From the NCBI GenBank assembly GCA_963704535.1, contig OY969916.1, positions 7,936,001 through 8,000,000 on the forward strand: a DNA stretch of 64,000 nt, in the 5' to 3' direction. The notes beneath the pieces were generated by a model. That model saw only the letters and a program-made list of their open reading frames with translations, made no database searches and had not been told where the DNA came from. Below, piece by piece: positions 17,633 to 28,800 of the stretch. Within the stretch, counting starts at the first letter, position 1, and every line of letters starts with the position of its first letter. A program made the position numbers and the translations under genes. Source of the stretch: G963704535 sp963704535. Its GTDB lineage: Bacteria > Chloroflexota > Chloroflexia > Chloroflexales > Roseiflexaceae.

Positions 17633-17692
17633 GGATAGAGGATGGAGGATGGAGAATGGAAGCTATCCTCCATCCTCTATTTTCTATCCCCA
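17632..17692 (+). repeat. GAGGATG heptamer hairpin array
   Basis: GAGGATAGAGGATGGAGGATG and the inverse CATCCTCTATTTTCTATCC around a short loop. It starts at the mutY stop codon. The rest of the gap to 17910 shows no gene; a weak TATACT lies near 17879. Confidence 0.75.
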
Positions 17693-17910
17693 CCATACGG
17701 TGATCTGTACGCGAAGCCTACCCGGCAACCGACTTCGGTCCCGTCCCCTGAGATGACCTTCAGGCTATTCCCATTCCACTGAGGTCTCCATATACTACAT
17801 TGTGGCGTATGCTCCCGCGCCGTGCGAGCCAGGATGGTAATGCGTCGGTTCAGTCGCCCGCTACAATGCTTCTTGTTTATACTTCATTTTAACCAGAGGG
17901 GTAGCTCACC

Positions 17911-19527
17911 ATGCGCATACTCGTAGACCAGCGATCGTACGATGAGATGCTGAACAAGCGCTTGCATCCCCGCGATTGCTATGCACGCGGGACGGAGTAC
18001 CTGCACCACCTGTACGTCGATGGCGTGAAATATCTCGTGGCGCGGGCGGTCTACGACTGTATCAAGCGGGCACAGGAGCAGGACGATCAGGATGCGCTGC
18101 TGCATCTGCTGTTCCATAAGGATGAGCTGGAGCGCATCGTCGCCGAGGCGCGCGGCAAGGGGGTCGATCTACGCACGGCGCGCGGGCTGGGCGACGCGCC
18201 GCCGACCGAGGACGAGGCGCGGCCGCAACTGATGAACTCGTTCATGCCCCCGATACCGCATACGATCGAGGAGACCGGGCTGAATCGCACGTTTCTCTAC
18301 GAGCATACGCTGCGGATTATCTACAACAAGGGCCGCGCGACGGGGGCGGATCTGGCGGAGGAGATGAAGCTGTCCTACCGGATCATCGATGTGCTGCTGA
18401 AGGAGCTGCGCGGGCAGGAGATGGTCGACATCGGCGGACAGCGCGGCTACGGCGATATCAACTATGAGTACATCCTGACTCCGCGCGGCACGCTGGGCGC
18501 CCATGATGCGCTGCTCAAGACCATGTACTCCGGGCCGGTGCCGGTGATGCTGGACGAGTGGATCCAGTCGGTCAAGACGCAGACGGTGAAGGACGTGGTG
18601 GTGACGCGCAAGAATATCCGCGACGCGTTCCAGGGCCTGGTGATCGATGAGCAGATCTTGAACTGGGTCGGGCCGGCGGTGAACTCGGCCTCGTCGGTGA
18701 TGCTGTTCGGCTACCCCGGCAACGGCAAGACCACGATCGCCGAGCGGATCACGCTGCTGATGGGCGACGACGTGTTCATCCCTTACACCGTCTACGCAGA
18801 TGGCGCGGTGATAAAACAATATGACGCCATTGTTCACGAGCCGCCCAAGCAGGAGTTGCCCGCCGACCTGGAGTACGACCGGCGCTGGGTGCGCATCAGC
18901 CGCCCGGTGGTGATCGTCGGCGGCGAGCTGACGCTGGAGGGGTTGGGGCTGATCTACAACCATGACTCGCGGATCTACGAGGCGCCGTTCCAGATGAAGG
19001 CCAACTGCGGCATCTTCCTGATCGACGACTTTGGGCGCCAGCAGGTGCGCGTGTTCGATCTACTGAATCGCTGGATCGTGCCGCTGGAGAAGCGCTACGA
19101 CTTCCTCACGACGGTGACGGGCAAGAAGCTCCAGATTCCGTTCGACCAACTGATCATGTTCTCGACCAACCTGGACCCGAACGACTTGGGCGACGACGCG
19201 CTGCTGCGGCGTATCAAGTTCAAGTTCGAGATTATTGACCCGACCGAGGAGCAGTGGCGCGAGATCTGGAAGATTATGTGCCGGGTGCTGAAGGTGCCGT
19301 ATGATGAGCGCGGGCTCGACTACCTGGTCGCGAAGTGGTTTCAGCCGGACAATCGCCCATTCCGCATGTGCCAGCCGCGCGACATTCTGCTGCAAATGAT
19401 TGCGATCGCCAAATATAATATGGAGACGCCATCGCTCAACGCCGATCTGCTCGACGGGGCGTGCGCGACCTATTTCACCAGCAAGGAGAAGAAGAACTTC
19501 GGCGCGAAGGTGCGGCTGGATATGTGA
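17911..19527 (+). CDS. AAA+ ATPase of unknown role
   Basis: 538 residues. Residues 1-260 show no domain I recognise; 120-180 looks like a winged helix (TGADLAEEMKLSYRIIDVLLKELRGQ). The ATPase follows: Walker A GYPGNGKTT at 267-275, Walker B FLIDDFGRQ near 371, and a sensor-like FSTNLDPNDLGDDALLRRIKFKFE, as in MoxR-like and chaperone-type AAA+ proteins. The protein seems cytosolic. A hairpin terminator follows, so it is probably monocistronic. The partner or remodelling target is unknown. Confidence 0.82.
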   Translation: MRILVDQRSYDEMLNKRLHPRDCYARGTEYLHHLYVDGVKYLVARAVYDCIKRAQEQDDQDALLHLLFHKDELERIVAEARGKGVDLRTARGLGDAPPTEDEARPQLMNSFMPPIPHTIEETGLNRTFLYEHTLRIIYNKGRATGADLAEEMKLSYRIIDVLLKELRGQEMVDIGGQRGYGDINYEYILTPRGTLGAHDALLKTMYSGPVPVMLDEWIQSVKTQTVKDVVVTRKNIRDAFQGLVIDEQILNWVGPAVNSASSVMLFGYPGNGKTTIAERITLLMGDDVFIPYTVYADGAVIKQYDAIVHEPPKQELPADLEYDRRWVRISRPVVIVGGELTLEGLGLIYNHDSRIYEAPFQMKANCGIFLIDDFGRQQVRVFDLLNRWIVPLEKRYDFLTTVTGKKLQIPFDQLIMFSTNLDPNDLGDDALLRRIKFKFEIIDPTEEQWREIWKIMCRVLKVPYDERGLDYLVAKWFQPDNRPFRMCQPRDILLQMIAIAKYNMETPSLNADLLDGACATYFTSKEKKNFGAKVRLDM

Positions 19528-19566
19528 GATTGCGCTGGCTGGCTTGTTTACGAAGAGAACTTGCGG

Positions 19567-19587
19567 AGGGGCGGATCATCCGCCCCT
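19567..19587 (+). terminator. Rho-independent terminator candidate
   Basis: AGGGGCGGAT and ATCCGCCCCT pair perfectly around one base, followed by TCTAT, 40 bases after the AAA+ gene. Confidence 0.6.
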
Positions 19588-19609
19588 TCTATCATGAGAA
19601 GTTACTTGC

Positions 19610-20110
19610 ATGCCACTACAACGTCGTAAGCCCATGCGCCTCGCGGGGTATGGTTACAGTAACATCGAGCGAGCTTGCTTTGTCACCATCGACAGCAAGA
19701 TTAAAGAACTTGCGCCTGGCTCGCCCTTAACCTGGGATGCTCCTTTCGCGTACGACCCGCTCGCGCAGCAAATCGTAGATGCGCTGCATCATTATGAGCA
19801 GCATAACGGTTTGCTCCTGTTCGCCTACAGTCTGATGCCGAATCATCTGCATGTTTTCGCGGCTGCGACGCCCCAAACGGGAGATTTGATCAAGCTCTTC
19901 TTGCGCTACAAGAGCTACACGGCTCGCTGCGCCTGGGCCTATGGTGTTGTCGGGAATCTCTGGCAGCGTGATTGCTACGATCATATCGAACGCAAGACCA
20001 ACGGCGATGCCCAACGAATCATGGCCTACATTTTGAACAATCCGGTCAAGGCTGGGCTTGCTACACGCTGGGAGGACCATCGCTATACGCGCCTTATTCG
20101 CGAACCCTGA
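19610..20110 (+). CDS. REP-associated tyrosine transposase (RAYT, Y1_Tnp)
   Basis: 166 residues. IS200-like HUH fold: the metal-binding HUH motif is MPNHLHVF, and the catalytic Tyr is in WQRDCYDHIER. The characteristic RAYT ending IMAYILNNPVKAGL is intact. RAYTs are single-copy domesticated transposases that nick REP hairpins carrying a GTAG foot. Five REP-like hairpins lie directly downstream, the expected REPtron layout. The gene is complete with no frameshift, so it may be active. Confidence 0.88.
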   Translation: MPLQRRKPMRLAGYGYSNIERACFVTIDSKIKELAPGSPLTWDAPFAYDPLAQQIVDALHHYEQHNGLLLFAYSLMPNHLHVFAAATPQTGDLIKLFLRYKSYTARCAWAYGVVGNLWQRDCYDHIERKTNGDAQRIMAYILNNPVKAGLATRWEDHRYTRLIREP

Positions 20111-20129
20111 GACGGCTTGGCGGGCAATG

Positions 20130-20417
20130 GGCAATGTACGGCGGCCCCTCCGTGGGCGCCTGCGGGCGATCGGCGGCGGGCGATCGGCGGACGGCGATGG
20201 GCGATTGGCCGGCGGGCACGGAGGCCCGGCCCTACAGGCGGCTTGGCGGGCGCCTGCGGGCGGCGGGCGATCGGCGGCGGGCGATGGGCGATTGGCCGGC
20301 GGGCACGGAGGCCCGGCCCTACAGGCGGCTTGGCGGGCGATGGGCAATGTACGGCGGCCCCTCCGTGGGCGCCTGCGGTGGGCGATGGGCGGCGGGCACG
20401 GAGGCTCCGCCCTACTC
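20130..20417 (+). repeat. REP/BIME cluster next to the RAYT gene
   Basis: Five REP-like units: two around 20132-20166 and 20345-20378 (GTACGGCGGCCCCTCCGTGG) in one orientation, and three at 20210-20234, 20297-20321 and 20391-20415 (GGCACGGAGGCCCGGCCCTAC, GTAG on the other strand) in the opposite one. Heptamer runs of GGGCGAT/CGGCGGC separate them. The mixture of inverted REPs is BIME-like. Confidence 0.8.
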
Positions 20418-20660
20418 CTTTCATTCCCCACATATATAAATTTCATAATAAACATATCTTGGACATTCTGATCGCCCCGCGCTATACTACTCCGCGTATG
20501 CACGTGCGCCGCCAGGGAATACTGGGCTATCTGGTCACAGATCGTTCGACATCCCTCCCGCTTTGCGCTATAATACGGCCTCACCCGAAATGCCGCTTAT
20601 GCCGCTGCAATGCTGCGCGGCCTCCGCAAAAGGCGCCATTGTAGCGCTAGAAATGCTACT

Positions 20661-21818
20661 ATGACCGCTCAAAGTACGCTCCAAAGCGTCGACTGGTCCG
20701 CCTACCGGGCGGAGTTCCCCACTCTGGACCGCTGCACCTTTCTCAACACTTGCTCGCTGGGCGCGCTGTCGCGTCGCTCGCGGGTGGCCGTGACCACGTT
20801 TCTGGATCTGTGGGAGGAGCACGGGGCGGCGGCGTGGTACCGCACCTGGCTGGGCGAGGCCACAGCACTGCGCGAGCGCTTTCAGTCGCTGGTCGGAGGG
20901 GCGCCCGGCACGGTCGCGCTGGCGCCAAGCGTGGGCGTGGCGTTGGGGGTCGTCGCGAGCTGCTACGACTACCGCAAGCGTAGCCGCATCATCAGCACCG
21001 CACTGGATTTTCCCACCATCCCGCACCAGTGGCTGGTTCGCCCGGATGTCGAGGTGGTGCTGCTGCCGAGCGACGACGGGATCGGTGTGTCGCTTGAGCG
21101 CTATGCTGCCGCGCTCGATGAGCGGGTGGCGCTGGTCGCGACGTCGCACGTGTTCTTCACCAGCGGCTACATCCAGCCGATCGCCGAGATCGCGCGCCTG
21201 GCGCATGCCGTCGGCGCGCATGCGCTGATTGATGGGTACCAGGCGGCCGGGCAAGTCCCGCTGGATGTCGTGCGCGACGACATTGATTTCTACCTGAGCG
21301 GCGGCCTGAAGTGGCTGCTTGGCGGGCCGGGGATCGTCGAGCTGTACGCGCGGCCGGAGCTGGTGGCCCAGTTGACGCCGACGCTGGCCGGCTGGTTTGG
21401 CCACCGCGACCAGTTCGCGTTCGACGCGGCGCACTTCGCCTTCCACGACGACGCGCGGCGCTTCGAGGTGGGCACGCCGGCGATGGCGGCGGTCTACGCG
21501 GCGCGGGCGGGGCTGGATATTGTGCTGGAGATCGGCCCGCAGGCTGTGCGTGCGCGAACGCGGGCGCTGGTGGATGACCTGGTGGCGCGGCTGCATGAGA
21601 TCGGCGCGACGCTGAAGCTGCCGGAGCGCCTCGACGAGCACGCCGGCATCGTCATGATGCACGCCGCGGACCCAGCGCCGATCGTGCGCGGGTTGCGTGA
21701 GCGCAATATCATCGTGGACTACCGCCCCGGCTTCGTGCGGATCTCACCGTATTTCTACAATACCGAGGACGATAACGCGGCGATTGTGGCGGCGCTGCGC
21801 GAGCTGATTCCATCCTGA
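20661..21818 (+). CDS. Class V aminotransferase-fold PLP enzyme
   Basis: 385 residues from ATG 20661. Fold type I PLP enzyme of the kynureninase / cysteine desulfurase / isopenicillin-epimerase group. The PLP-binding Lys is in YLSGGLKWLLGGPG, the Asp stacking on PLP in ALIDGYQAAGQVP, and VATSHVFFTSGYIQPI is characteristic of this branch. The Ser/His/Cys context for a desulfurase is missing, so a kynureninase-like C-C or C-N lyase or transaminase is more likely. A TATAAT at about 20574 could be its promoter. The exact substrate is unknown. Confidence 0.82.
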   Translation: MTAQSTLQSVDWSAYRAEFPTLDRCTFLNTCSLGALSRRSRVAVTTFLDLWEEHGAAAWYRTWLGEATALRERFQSLVGGAPGTVALAPSVGVALGVVASCYDYRKRSRIISTALDFPTIPHQWLVRPDVEVVLLPSDDGIGVSLERYAAALDERVALVATSHVFFTSGYIQPIAEIARLAHAVGAHALIDGYQAAGQVPLDVVRDDIDFYLSGGLKWLLGGPGIVELYARPELVAQLTPTLAGWFGHRDQFAFDAAHFAFHDDARRFEVGTPAMAAVYAARAGLDIVLEIGPQAVRARTRALVDDLVARLHEIGATLKLPERLDEHAGIVMMHAADPAPIVRGLRERNIIVDYRPGFVRISPYFYNTEDDNAAIVAALRELIPS

Positions 21819-21849
21819 ACGTTTTGCGGGCACAAGAAGAGGCTGAGTG

Positions 21850-22041
21850 ATGATCGAGACGAAGACCAAACCGGTGACAATGCCCCAGCGGCCGCTGACC
21901 CGCGTGATCGCCGAATTCTTTCCGCGCCAGGGTGACTGGACCGAGGAGGATTACTGGCCGATCTCCCAGCGGAACCGCATTGTCGAGCTGTCTGATGGAA
22001 AGTTGATTGTGCCGCTCGCGGATATTTTTGACGCCGGCTAG
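21850..22041 (+). pseudogene. Uma2-family N-terminal remnant
   Basis: 63 residues (RVIAEFFPRQGDWTEEDYWPI...NRIVELSDGKLIVPLADIF) match the beginning of Uma2/DUF820 proteins, which normally run about 190 residues and contain a PD-(D/E)XK nuclease core. The core is absent. Either a truncated pseudogene or a decayed copy. A full Uma2 gene lies at 54342-55169. Confidence 0.55.
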
Positions 22042-22066
22042 CGTTGCAACGCAGAAAGGTTGATCT

Positions 22067-22744
22067 ATGACGGCCGCGCTTACCCTCTACCGATCGTCGA
22101 TCGGGAAGAAGGCAGTGATGGCGATCACGGGCCTGATCGGTATCGGGTATCTGATCTTGCATATGACCGGGAACCTGAAGATTTTCCAGGGGCCGGAGCA
22201 CTTCAACGAGTACGCCGAGTTCTTGCGCACGATCGGCAGCCCGGTGATCCCGGAGCGCGGGCTGCTGTGGGTCATCCGGCTGGTGCTGCTGGCGGCGGTC
22301 ACGCTGCATGTCACGGCGGCGTACCAGCTCACGCGGATGGATTGGGCTGGCCGGCCGGTGCGTTACGCCCGACTGCGGCCGGTCCAGCAGAGCTTCGCTT
22401 CGCGCACCATGCGCTGGGGCGGCGTGATCCTGCTGTTGTTTATTGTCTATCATCTGCTGCACTTTACGCTCGGCGCTGTGCATCCGACCTTTGTGCGGGG
22501 CGACGCCTATCATAATGTGGTCTCCGGTTTCCAGATCTGGTGGGTGACGATCTTTTATATCGCCGCGATGCTGGCGCTCGGCTTGCACCTGTACCACGGC
22601 TTCTGGAGCATGTTTCAGACGCTTGGGCTGAATAATGCGACCTACACGGCTCTGCTGCGCGGGCTGTCGATCCTGGTGGCGCTGGGGATCTCGGTCGGCT
22701 TTGTCGCCGTCCCGATCGCGGTGCTGTTTGGCGTTCTCGTCTGA
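22067..22744 (+). CDS. sdhC: Succinate dehydrogenase cytochrome b subunit
   Basis: 225 residues with five membrane helices, the fused type found in Bacillus- and Chloroflexus-like menaquinone-reducing complexes. Candidate haem His residues are in LHMTGNLKIF, TLHVTAAYQL, YHLLHFTLGAVHP and LHLYHGFWSMFQ. First gene of sdhCAB. Its frame is intact, unlike the two genes after it. Confidence 0.92.
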   Translation: MTAALTLYRSSIGKKAVMAITGLIGIGYLILHMTGNLKIFQGPEHFNEYAEFLRTIGSPVIPERGLLWVIRLVLLAAVTLHVTAAYQLTRMDWAGRPVRYARLRPVQQSFASRTMRWGGVILLLFIVYHLLHFTLGAVHPTFVRGDAYHNVVSGFQIWWVTIFYIAAMLALGLHLYHGFWSMFQTLGLNNATYTALLRGLSILVALGISVGFVAVPIAVLFGVLV

Positions 22745-22840
22745 CGACGGGTTCCGGGTGACGCCGTCCTCCTTTACAATTTTTCAGATTGGACGCCGGC
22801 TGCTTATGAACGGCTACCGATGTCCAGGAGAGACTGAGCT

Positions 22841-24826
<1,986 letters not shown>

Positions 24827-24828
24827 TC

Positions 24829-24882
24829 CGTTGTCCGTGGTCCGTTGCAACTGACAACTGACAACTGACAACGGACAAGAGG
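24829..24882 (+). repeat. ACAACTG/TCCGTTG heptamer hairpin array
   Basis: TCCGTTGTCCGTGGTCCGTT, then ACTGACAACTGACAACTGAC and ACAACGGACAAG. Fills the sdhA-sdhB gap. The same heptamers occur inside mnmA (10105-10172). Confidence 0.75.
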
Positions 24883-24893
24883 ATGGAGTTTCT

Positions 24894-25667
24894 ATGAATT
24901 TGACCTTACATGTGTGGCGGCAGAAGAACGCGAAGTCTGATGGGCGGATCGTCACCTATGAGGCGCGCGACGTCAGCGAGGATATGTCGTTCCTGGAGAT
25001 GCTGGATGTCGTCAACGAGCGAGCTGATCGAGCGGGGCGAGGAGCCGATCGCCTTCGACCACGATTGCCGCGAGGGCATCTGTGGGATGTGCGGCTTGAT
25101 GATCAATGGCATCGCTCACGGGCCGCAGCGCGCCACGACCGTCTGCCAGCTGCATATGCGGCACTTCCGCGACGGCGATGACGCTGACGCTCGAGCCGTG
25201 GCGGGCGCAGGCGTTTCCGGTAATCAAGGATCTGATCGTGGATCGCGGCGCGTTCGACCGGATCATCCAGGCCGGCGGCTTTATCTCGGTCTCGACCGGC
25301 AGCGCGCCGGAGGCGAACACGCTCCCGGTGCCCAAGCCCGACGCCGACCTGGCGATGGACGCGGCGGCTTGTATCGGGTGTGGCGCTTGCGTGGCGGCCT
25401 GCCCGAACGCCTCGGCGATGCTGTTCACGGCGGCCAAGGTTGCGCACCTGGGGCTGCTGCCGCAGGGCCAGCCGGAGCGCTCCACACGGGTGCTCTCCAT
25501 GGTCGAAGTGCATGGACGAGGAGGGCTTCGGCGGCTGCACCAACATCGGCGAGTGCTCGGCGGTCTGCCCGAAGGAGATCAGTATGGACTTTATCGCGCG
25601 GATGAACCGCGATGTGATCAAGGCCAGCCTGTCGCGCGGGAATGGCGCCAAGCGGGGATCTGAGTAG
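24894..25667 (+). CDS. sdhB: Succinate dehydrogenase iron-sulfur subunit, three frameshifts
   Basis: Carries electrons from SdhA to the quinone site. [2Fe-2S] ligands in DHDCREGICGMCGLMING, [4Fe-4S] in CIGCGACVAACPNA, [3Fe-4S] in GGCTNIGECSAVCPKEIS. Frame breaks are near 25020, 25178 and 25508. About 255 residues after correction, normal for this type. AGAGGATGG precedes the ATG at 24894. Confidence 0.88.
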
Positions 25668-25703
25668 GGTGGCTGACGGTGGGCGGCACATAAGCCGTCG
25701 TTT

Positions 25704-25758
25704 TTCACGAAGAGTATGAGGGCCGGCAGTACCTGCCGGCCCTCATACTCTTCGTGAA
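25704..25758 (+). terminator. 26-bp perfect hairpin after sdhCAB
   Basis: Arms 25704-25729 and 25733-25758 are perfectly complementary (TTCACGAAGAGTATGAGGGC arm start) with a 3-base loop. Likely terminator or mRNA stabiliser of the sdh operon; there is no strong T-run. Confidence 0.6.
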
Positions 25759-26000
25759 GAAAGGGGGTTTGAAGGGGCAGCCCCCTCAGTCTTCCCCACC
25801 CACGTTGTAAAGTGGAACAGCGCTACCGAAACCTTTTCGGGGAAGAAAGGGGGTTTGAGGGGGCAGCCCCCTCAGTCTTCCCCACCCACGTTGTAAAGTG
25901 GAATGGCGCCACCGAAACCTTTTCGGGGAAGAAAGGGGGTTTGAGGGGGCAGCCCCCTCAGTCTTCCCCACCCACGTTGTAAAGTGGAACGGCGCTACGC
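25756..26000 (+). repeat. Three tandem family B repeats
   Basis: GAAGAAAGGGGGTTTG recurs at 25756, 25842 and 25928, an exact 86-base period. Each unit holds a CCCCCTCAGTC core and an ACGTTGTAAAGTGGAA motif. The last unit ends just before the promoter of the dikinase gene. Confidence 0.85.
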
Positions 26001-26008
26001 TAAAAGAT

Positions 26009-26060
26009 TGATTGACTCATTAATCAAACCATAATATAATACTGATTGACTGGCTAATCA
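26009..26060 (+). promoter_or_regulatory. Promoter with two operator repeats
   Basis: TTGACT (26012-26017), a 17-base spacer and TATAAT (26035-26040) form a near-ideal sigma-70 promoter. TGATTGACTCATTAATCA (26009-26026) covers the -35 and TGATTGACTGGCTAATCA (26043-26060) covers the start region; the two 18-mers match at 15 positions and are each imperfect palindromes. The 34-base spacing is about three helical turns. This points to tight repression. Confidence 0.7.
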
Positions 26061-26077
26061 ATTACAAGGAGACGACG

Positions 26078-28756
26078 ATGTCAGCCTTCGTGCTACCCAT
26101 AGAATCGGCTGCGGCCACGCTCTCCAGTGTCGGAGGCAAGGGCGCCAACCTGGCAGAGCTAATCCGCGCCGGCTTCCCAGTGCCGGGCGGCTTTCTGATC
26201 ACGACCGACGCCTACCGCGCGTTCGTGGCGGCCAACCGGATCGCCGAGCAGGTGTTGGCCCTGGCCCAGGCGGTGACTCCCGACGATCCCCTCGCGCTTG
26301 AGCAGACGTCGGACGAGATCCGCGCGCTGTTTGCGCGGGGCCAAGTGCCGCCGGAGATCGCCGCCGAGGTCGCCGCCGCCTACGCTGGGCTCTCCCACGG
26401 CGCGCCGCCGGCGGTCGCGGTGCGCTCCTCGGCCACCGCCGAGGACCTGCCGGGGCTGTCATTCGCCGGCCAGCAGGACACCTACCTCAACATCGTCGGC
26501 GCCGACGCGCTGCTCGACGCCACACGGCGCTGCTGGGCCAGCCTGTGGACCGCGCGGGCGATCGGCTATCGCGCTCGCAATGGCATCCCATCCGACGAGG
26601 TGGCGCTTGCGGTGGTGGTGCAGGCGCTGATTCCCTCCGAGGTCTCCGGCGTGCTGTTTACCGCTAACCCGCTGAGTGGCCGCCGCGACGAGATTGTGAT
26701 CGACGCCAGCTTCGGCTTGGGCGAGGCGATTGTTTCCGGCCAAGTCGAGCCCGATCACTACGTGGTCGACCCGCGCACCTGGCGGATCTCCGGGCGCAAG
26801 CTGGGTGCCAAGGCGCTCGCGATCATCCCGCGCGCCGGGGGCGGCACTGAGGAGGTGGCGCGCACCGACGCCCGGCAGGCGCTCCCCGACGAGCAGATCA
26901 TCGAGTTGGCCCGCACCGCCCGGCGCGTGACCGATCACTTCGGCACGCCGCAAGACATCGAATGGGCCTGGGCCGGTGGGCGGATGTACCTCCTACAATC
27001 GCGCCCGATCACCTCGCTCTACCCACTGCCCGATCTGCCGTCCTGGGTCAAGGGGACCCGGGTCTACTGGAGCTTCAACTCGGTCCAGGGGGTGGTCGAC
27101 CCGTTTACGCCGCTGGGCCGCGACGCCATGCGGATGGTCGCCGCCGGGATCTTCCGGTTCCTGCATATCGAGCGCCCGCCGCGCGAGGTTCTGACCGATG
27201 CCGGCGGCCGACTGTTCGTCGATGTCACCGACGCGACGGCGGTCATGCGCGTCGTGCTTGGGCGTGTCGACCCCGGCGCGCAGCAGGCGCTGGAGCGGCT
27301 GATCGCCGAAGGGAGCGTCATGTCGATACAACCGTTCACACGCGGCCGGCTGTGGACGCTGCTGCCCAACCTTCTGCCGGGCATCGGGCGCGTGCTGGCG
27401 GCGGCCCTGGGGCCGGAGTATACGCGCGCGCGCCTGATCGTCGAGGCCGAGCGCTTTCTGGCCGAAGCGCACCAGCACGCTACTGCGGCACGGACGCCGG
27501 CGGCGCTGCTGGCATCGATGGAGGCCGATCTGGGCCAGGCGGTCCCGCGGCTCATCAGCAAGGTGCTGCCCGTGCTCGTCCTGGGAATAGGCGCCATGTT
27601 CGTGATCGATGGCTTGCTGGCCGACTGGCTGGGGCTGAAGCCCGGCAGCGCGCTCCAGTTGATGCGTGGGTTGGCCGGCAATGTGACGACCGAGATGGAC
27701 CTGCAACTCTGGGCGGTCGCCGAGACGATCCGCGCCGACATCGCCGCCCGCGACACGCTGCTTGCGGAGCCGGTCGAGGCGCAGGTCGAGGCGTACCGGC
27801 GCGGCACGCTGCCGGCGACCGCCCAGCGGGCGCTCGAACAGTTCATGGGCCAGTACGGCATGCGCGGCGTGGCCGAGATCGACATCGGGCGCCAGCGCTG
27901 GCGTGACGACCCGGCGCCGATCTTGCAGATCATCCACGGCTACCTCCAGCAGGAGGACCCCGACCTGGCCCCCGACGCGCTCTTCCGGCGCGGCGCCGCC
28001 GAGGCCGATCGGCTGGCGGCCGAGTGGGTCGCCGACGCGCGCAGGACGCGCTTCGGCGTCATACGGGCGCGGCTGCTGGGCGGCGCGATCCGGCGGATGC
28101 GGGCGCTGGCGGGGCTGCGCGAATTGCCCAAGTTCACGATCATCCGCGTCTTTGGCGCGTACCGCAACGCGCTGGTCGCGATCGGGGAGGGCCTGGTGTC
28201 CTTCGGCGCGCTCGATCACGCCGAGGATATCTTCTTCGTACCGATCGATCCGCTGCGCCGGGCGCTCCAAGGCCAGGCGGTCGATCTGCGCGCTATCGTC
28301 GCTGCCGAGCGTAGCACGTATGAGCGCGAGCTGGAGCGCCGGCCGATGCCGCGGCTCATGCTGAGCACCGGCGAGACATTCTACGACGGCATGAGCGCCG
28401 ACGGCGCTGCGGCCGATTTCGTTGGCAGCGGTGTGTCGCCGGGCGTGGTCGAGGGGCCGGCGCGGGTCGTGCGCGATCCGCGCGGCGTGCGGCTGAAGCC
28501 GGGCGAGATCCTGGTCTGCCCGGCGACCGACCCCGGCTGGACGCCGCTGTTTCTCACCGCCGGCGGGCTGGTGATGGAGTTGGGCGGGCTGGTTACGCAC
28601 GGCTCGGTAGTCGCCCGCGAGTACGGCATCCCTGCCGTCGTCGGCGTCCACGAGGCGACCACGCGGATCGTCGACGGGCAGCGCATCCGGGTCGACGGCA
28701 CGCAGGGCTGGGTGGTGCTGCTCGATGCGGTGGCCGAGCCGGCGATGGCGGGGTGA
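26078..28756 (+). CDS. PEP-synthase-like dikinase, rifampicin phosphotransferase architecture
   Basis: 892 residues. N-terminal ATP-grasp (VGGKGANLAELIRAGFPVPGGF...AVRSSATAEDLPGLSFAGQQDTYLN) at about 1-320, a long helical middle region at 330-780, and a C-terminal phosphohistidine domain with GGLVTHGSVVAREYGIPAVVG (His about 849). A PEP synthase would have the His domain in the middle and a C-terminal TIM barrel; that barrel is missing, so PEP synthesis is unlikely. The order and length match rifampicin phosphotransferases and related drug or metabolite dikinases. Strongly regulated promoter upstream; TetR and FAD monooxygenase genes downstream. Confidence 0.8.
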   Translation: MSAFVLPIESAAATLSSVGGKGANLAELIRAGFPVPGGFLITTDAYRAFVAANRIAEQVLALAQAVTPDDPLALEQTSDEIRALFARGQVPPEIAAEVAAAYAGLSHGAPPAVAVRSSATAEDLPGLSFAGQQDTYLNIVGADALLDATRRCWASLWTARAIGYRARNGIPSDEVALAVVVQALIPSEVSGVLFTANPLSGRRDEIVIDASFGLGEAIVSGQVEPDHYVVDPRTWRISGRKLGAKALAIIPRAGGGTEEVARTDARQALPDEQIIELARTARRVTDHFGTPQDIEWAWAGGRMYLLQSRPITSLYPLPDLPSWVKGTRVYWSFNSVQGVVDPFTPLGRDAMRMVAAGIFRFLHIERPPREVLTDAGGRLFVDVTDATAVMRVVLGRVDPGAQQALERLIAEGSVMSIQPFTRGRLWTLLPNLLPGIGRVLAAALGPEYTRARLIVEAERFLAEAHQHATAARTPAALLASMEADLGQAVPRLISKVLPVLVLGIGAMFVIDGLLADWLGLKPGSALQLMRGLAGNVTTEMDLQLWAVAETIRADIAARDTLLAEPVEAQVEAYRRGTLPATAQRALEQFMGQYGMRGVAEIDIGRQRWRDDPAPILQIIHGYLQQEDPDLAPDALFRRGAAEADRLAAEWVADARRTRFGVIRARLLGGAIRRMRALAGLRELPKFTIIRVFGAYRNALVAIGEGLVSFGALDHAEDIFFVPIDPLRRALQGQAVDLRAIVAAERSTYERELERRPMPRLMLSTGETFYDGMSADGAAADFVGSGVSPGVVEGPARVVRDPRGVRLKPGEILVCPATDPGWTPLFLTAGGLVMELGGLVTHGSVVAREYGIPAVVGVHEATTRIVDGQRIRVDGTQGWVVLLDAVAEPAMAG

Positions 28757-28757
28757 T

Positions 28758-28800
28758 CGGAGAACAAAGAACAAAGAATCGAGAACAAAGAACCGAGACC
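28758..28800 (+). repeat. GAACAAA heptamer array
   Basis: GAACAAAGAACAAAGAATC and GAGAACAAAGAACCGAG directly after the dikinase stop. Same unit as inside mvk. Confidence 0.7.

Noticed and set aside
20111..20640. 175-codon plus-strand and 285-codon minus-strand frames through the REP cluster
   Set aside because: They translate the REP repeats into Arg/Pro/Gly low-complexity sequence with no family resemblance.
25756..26000. Three regularly spaced repeats as a CRISPR array
   Set aside because: The 86-base units are repeated in full; there are no unique spacers and no cas genes.
26078..28756. Annotation as phosphoenolpyruvate synthase (ppsA)
   Set aside because: The phosphohistidine domain is at the C-terminus and the PEP-binding TIM barrel is absent.
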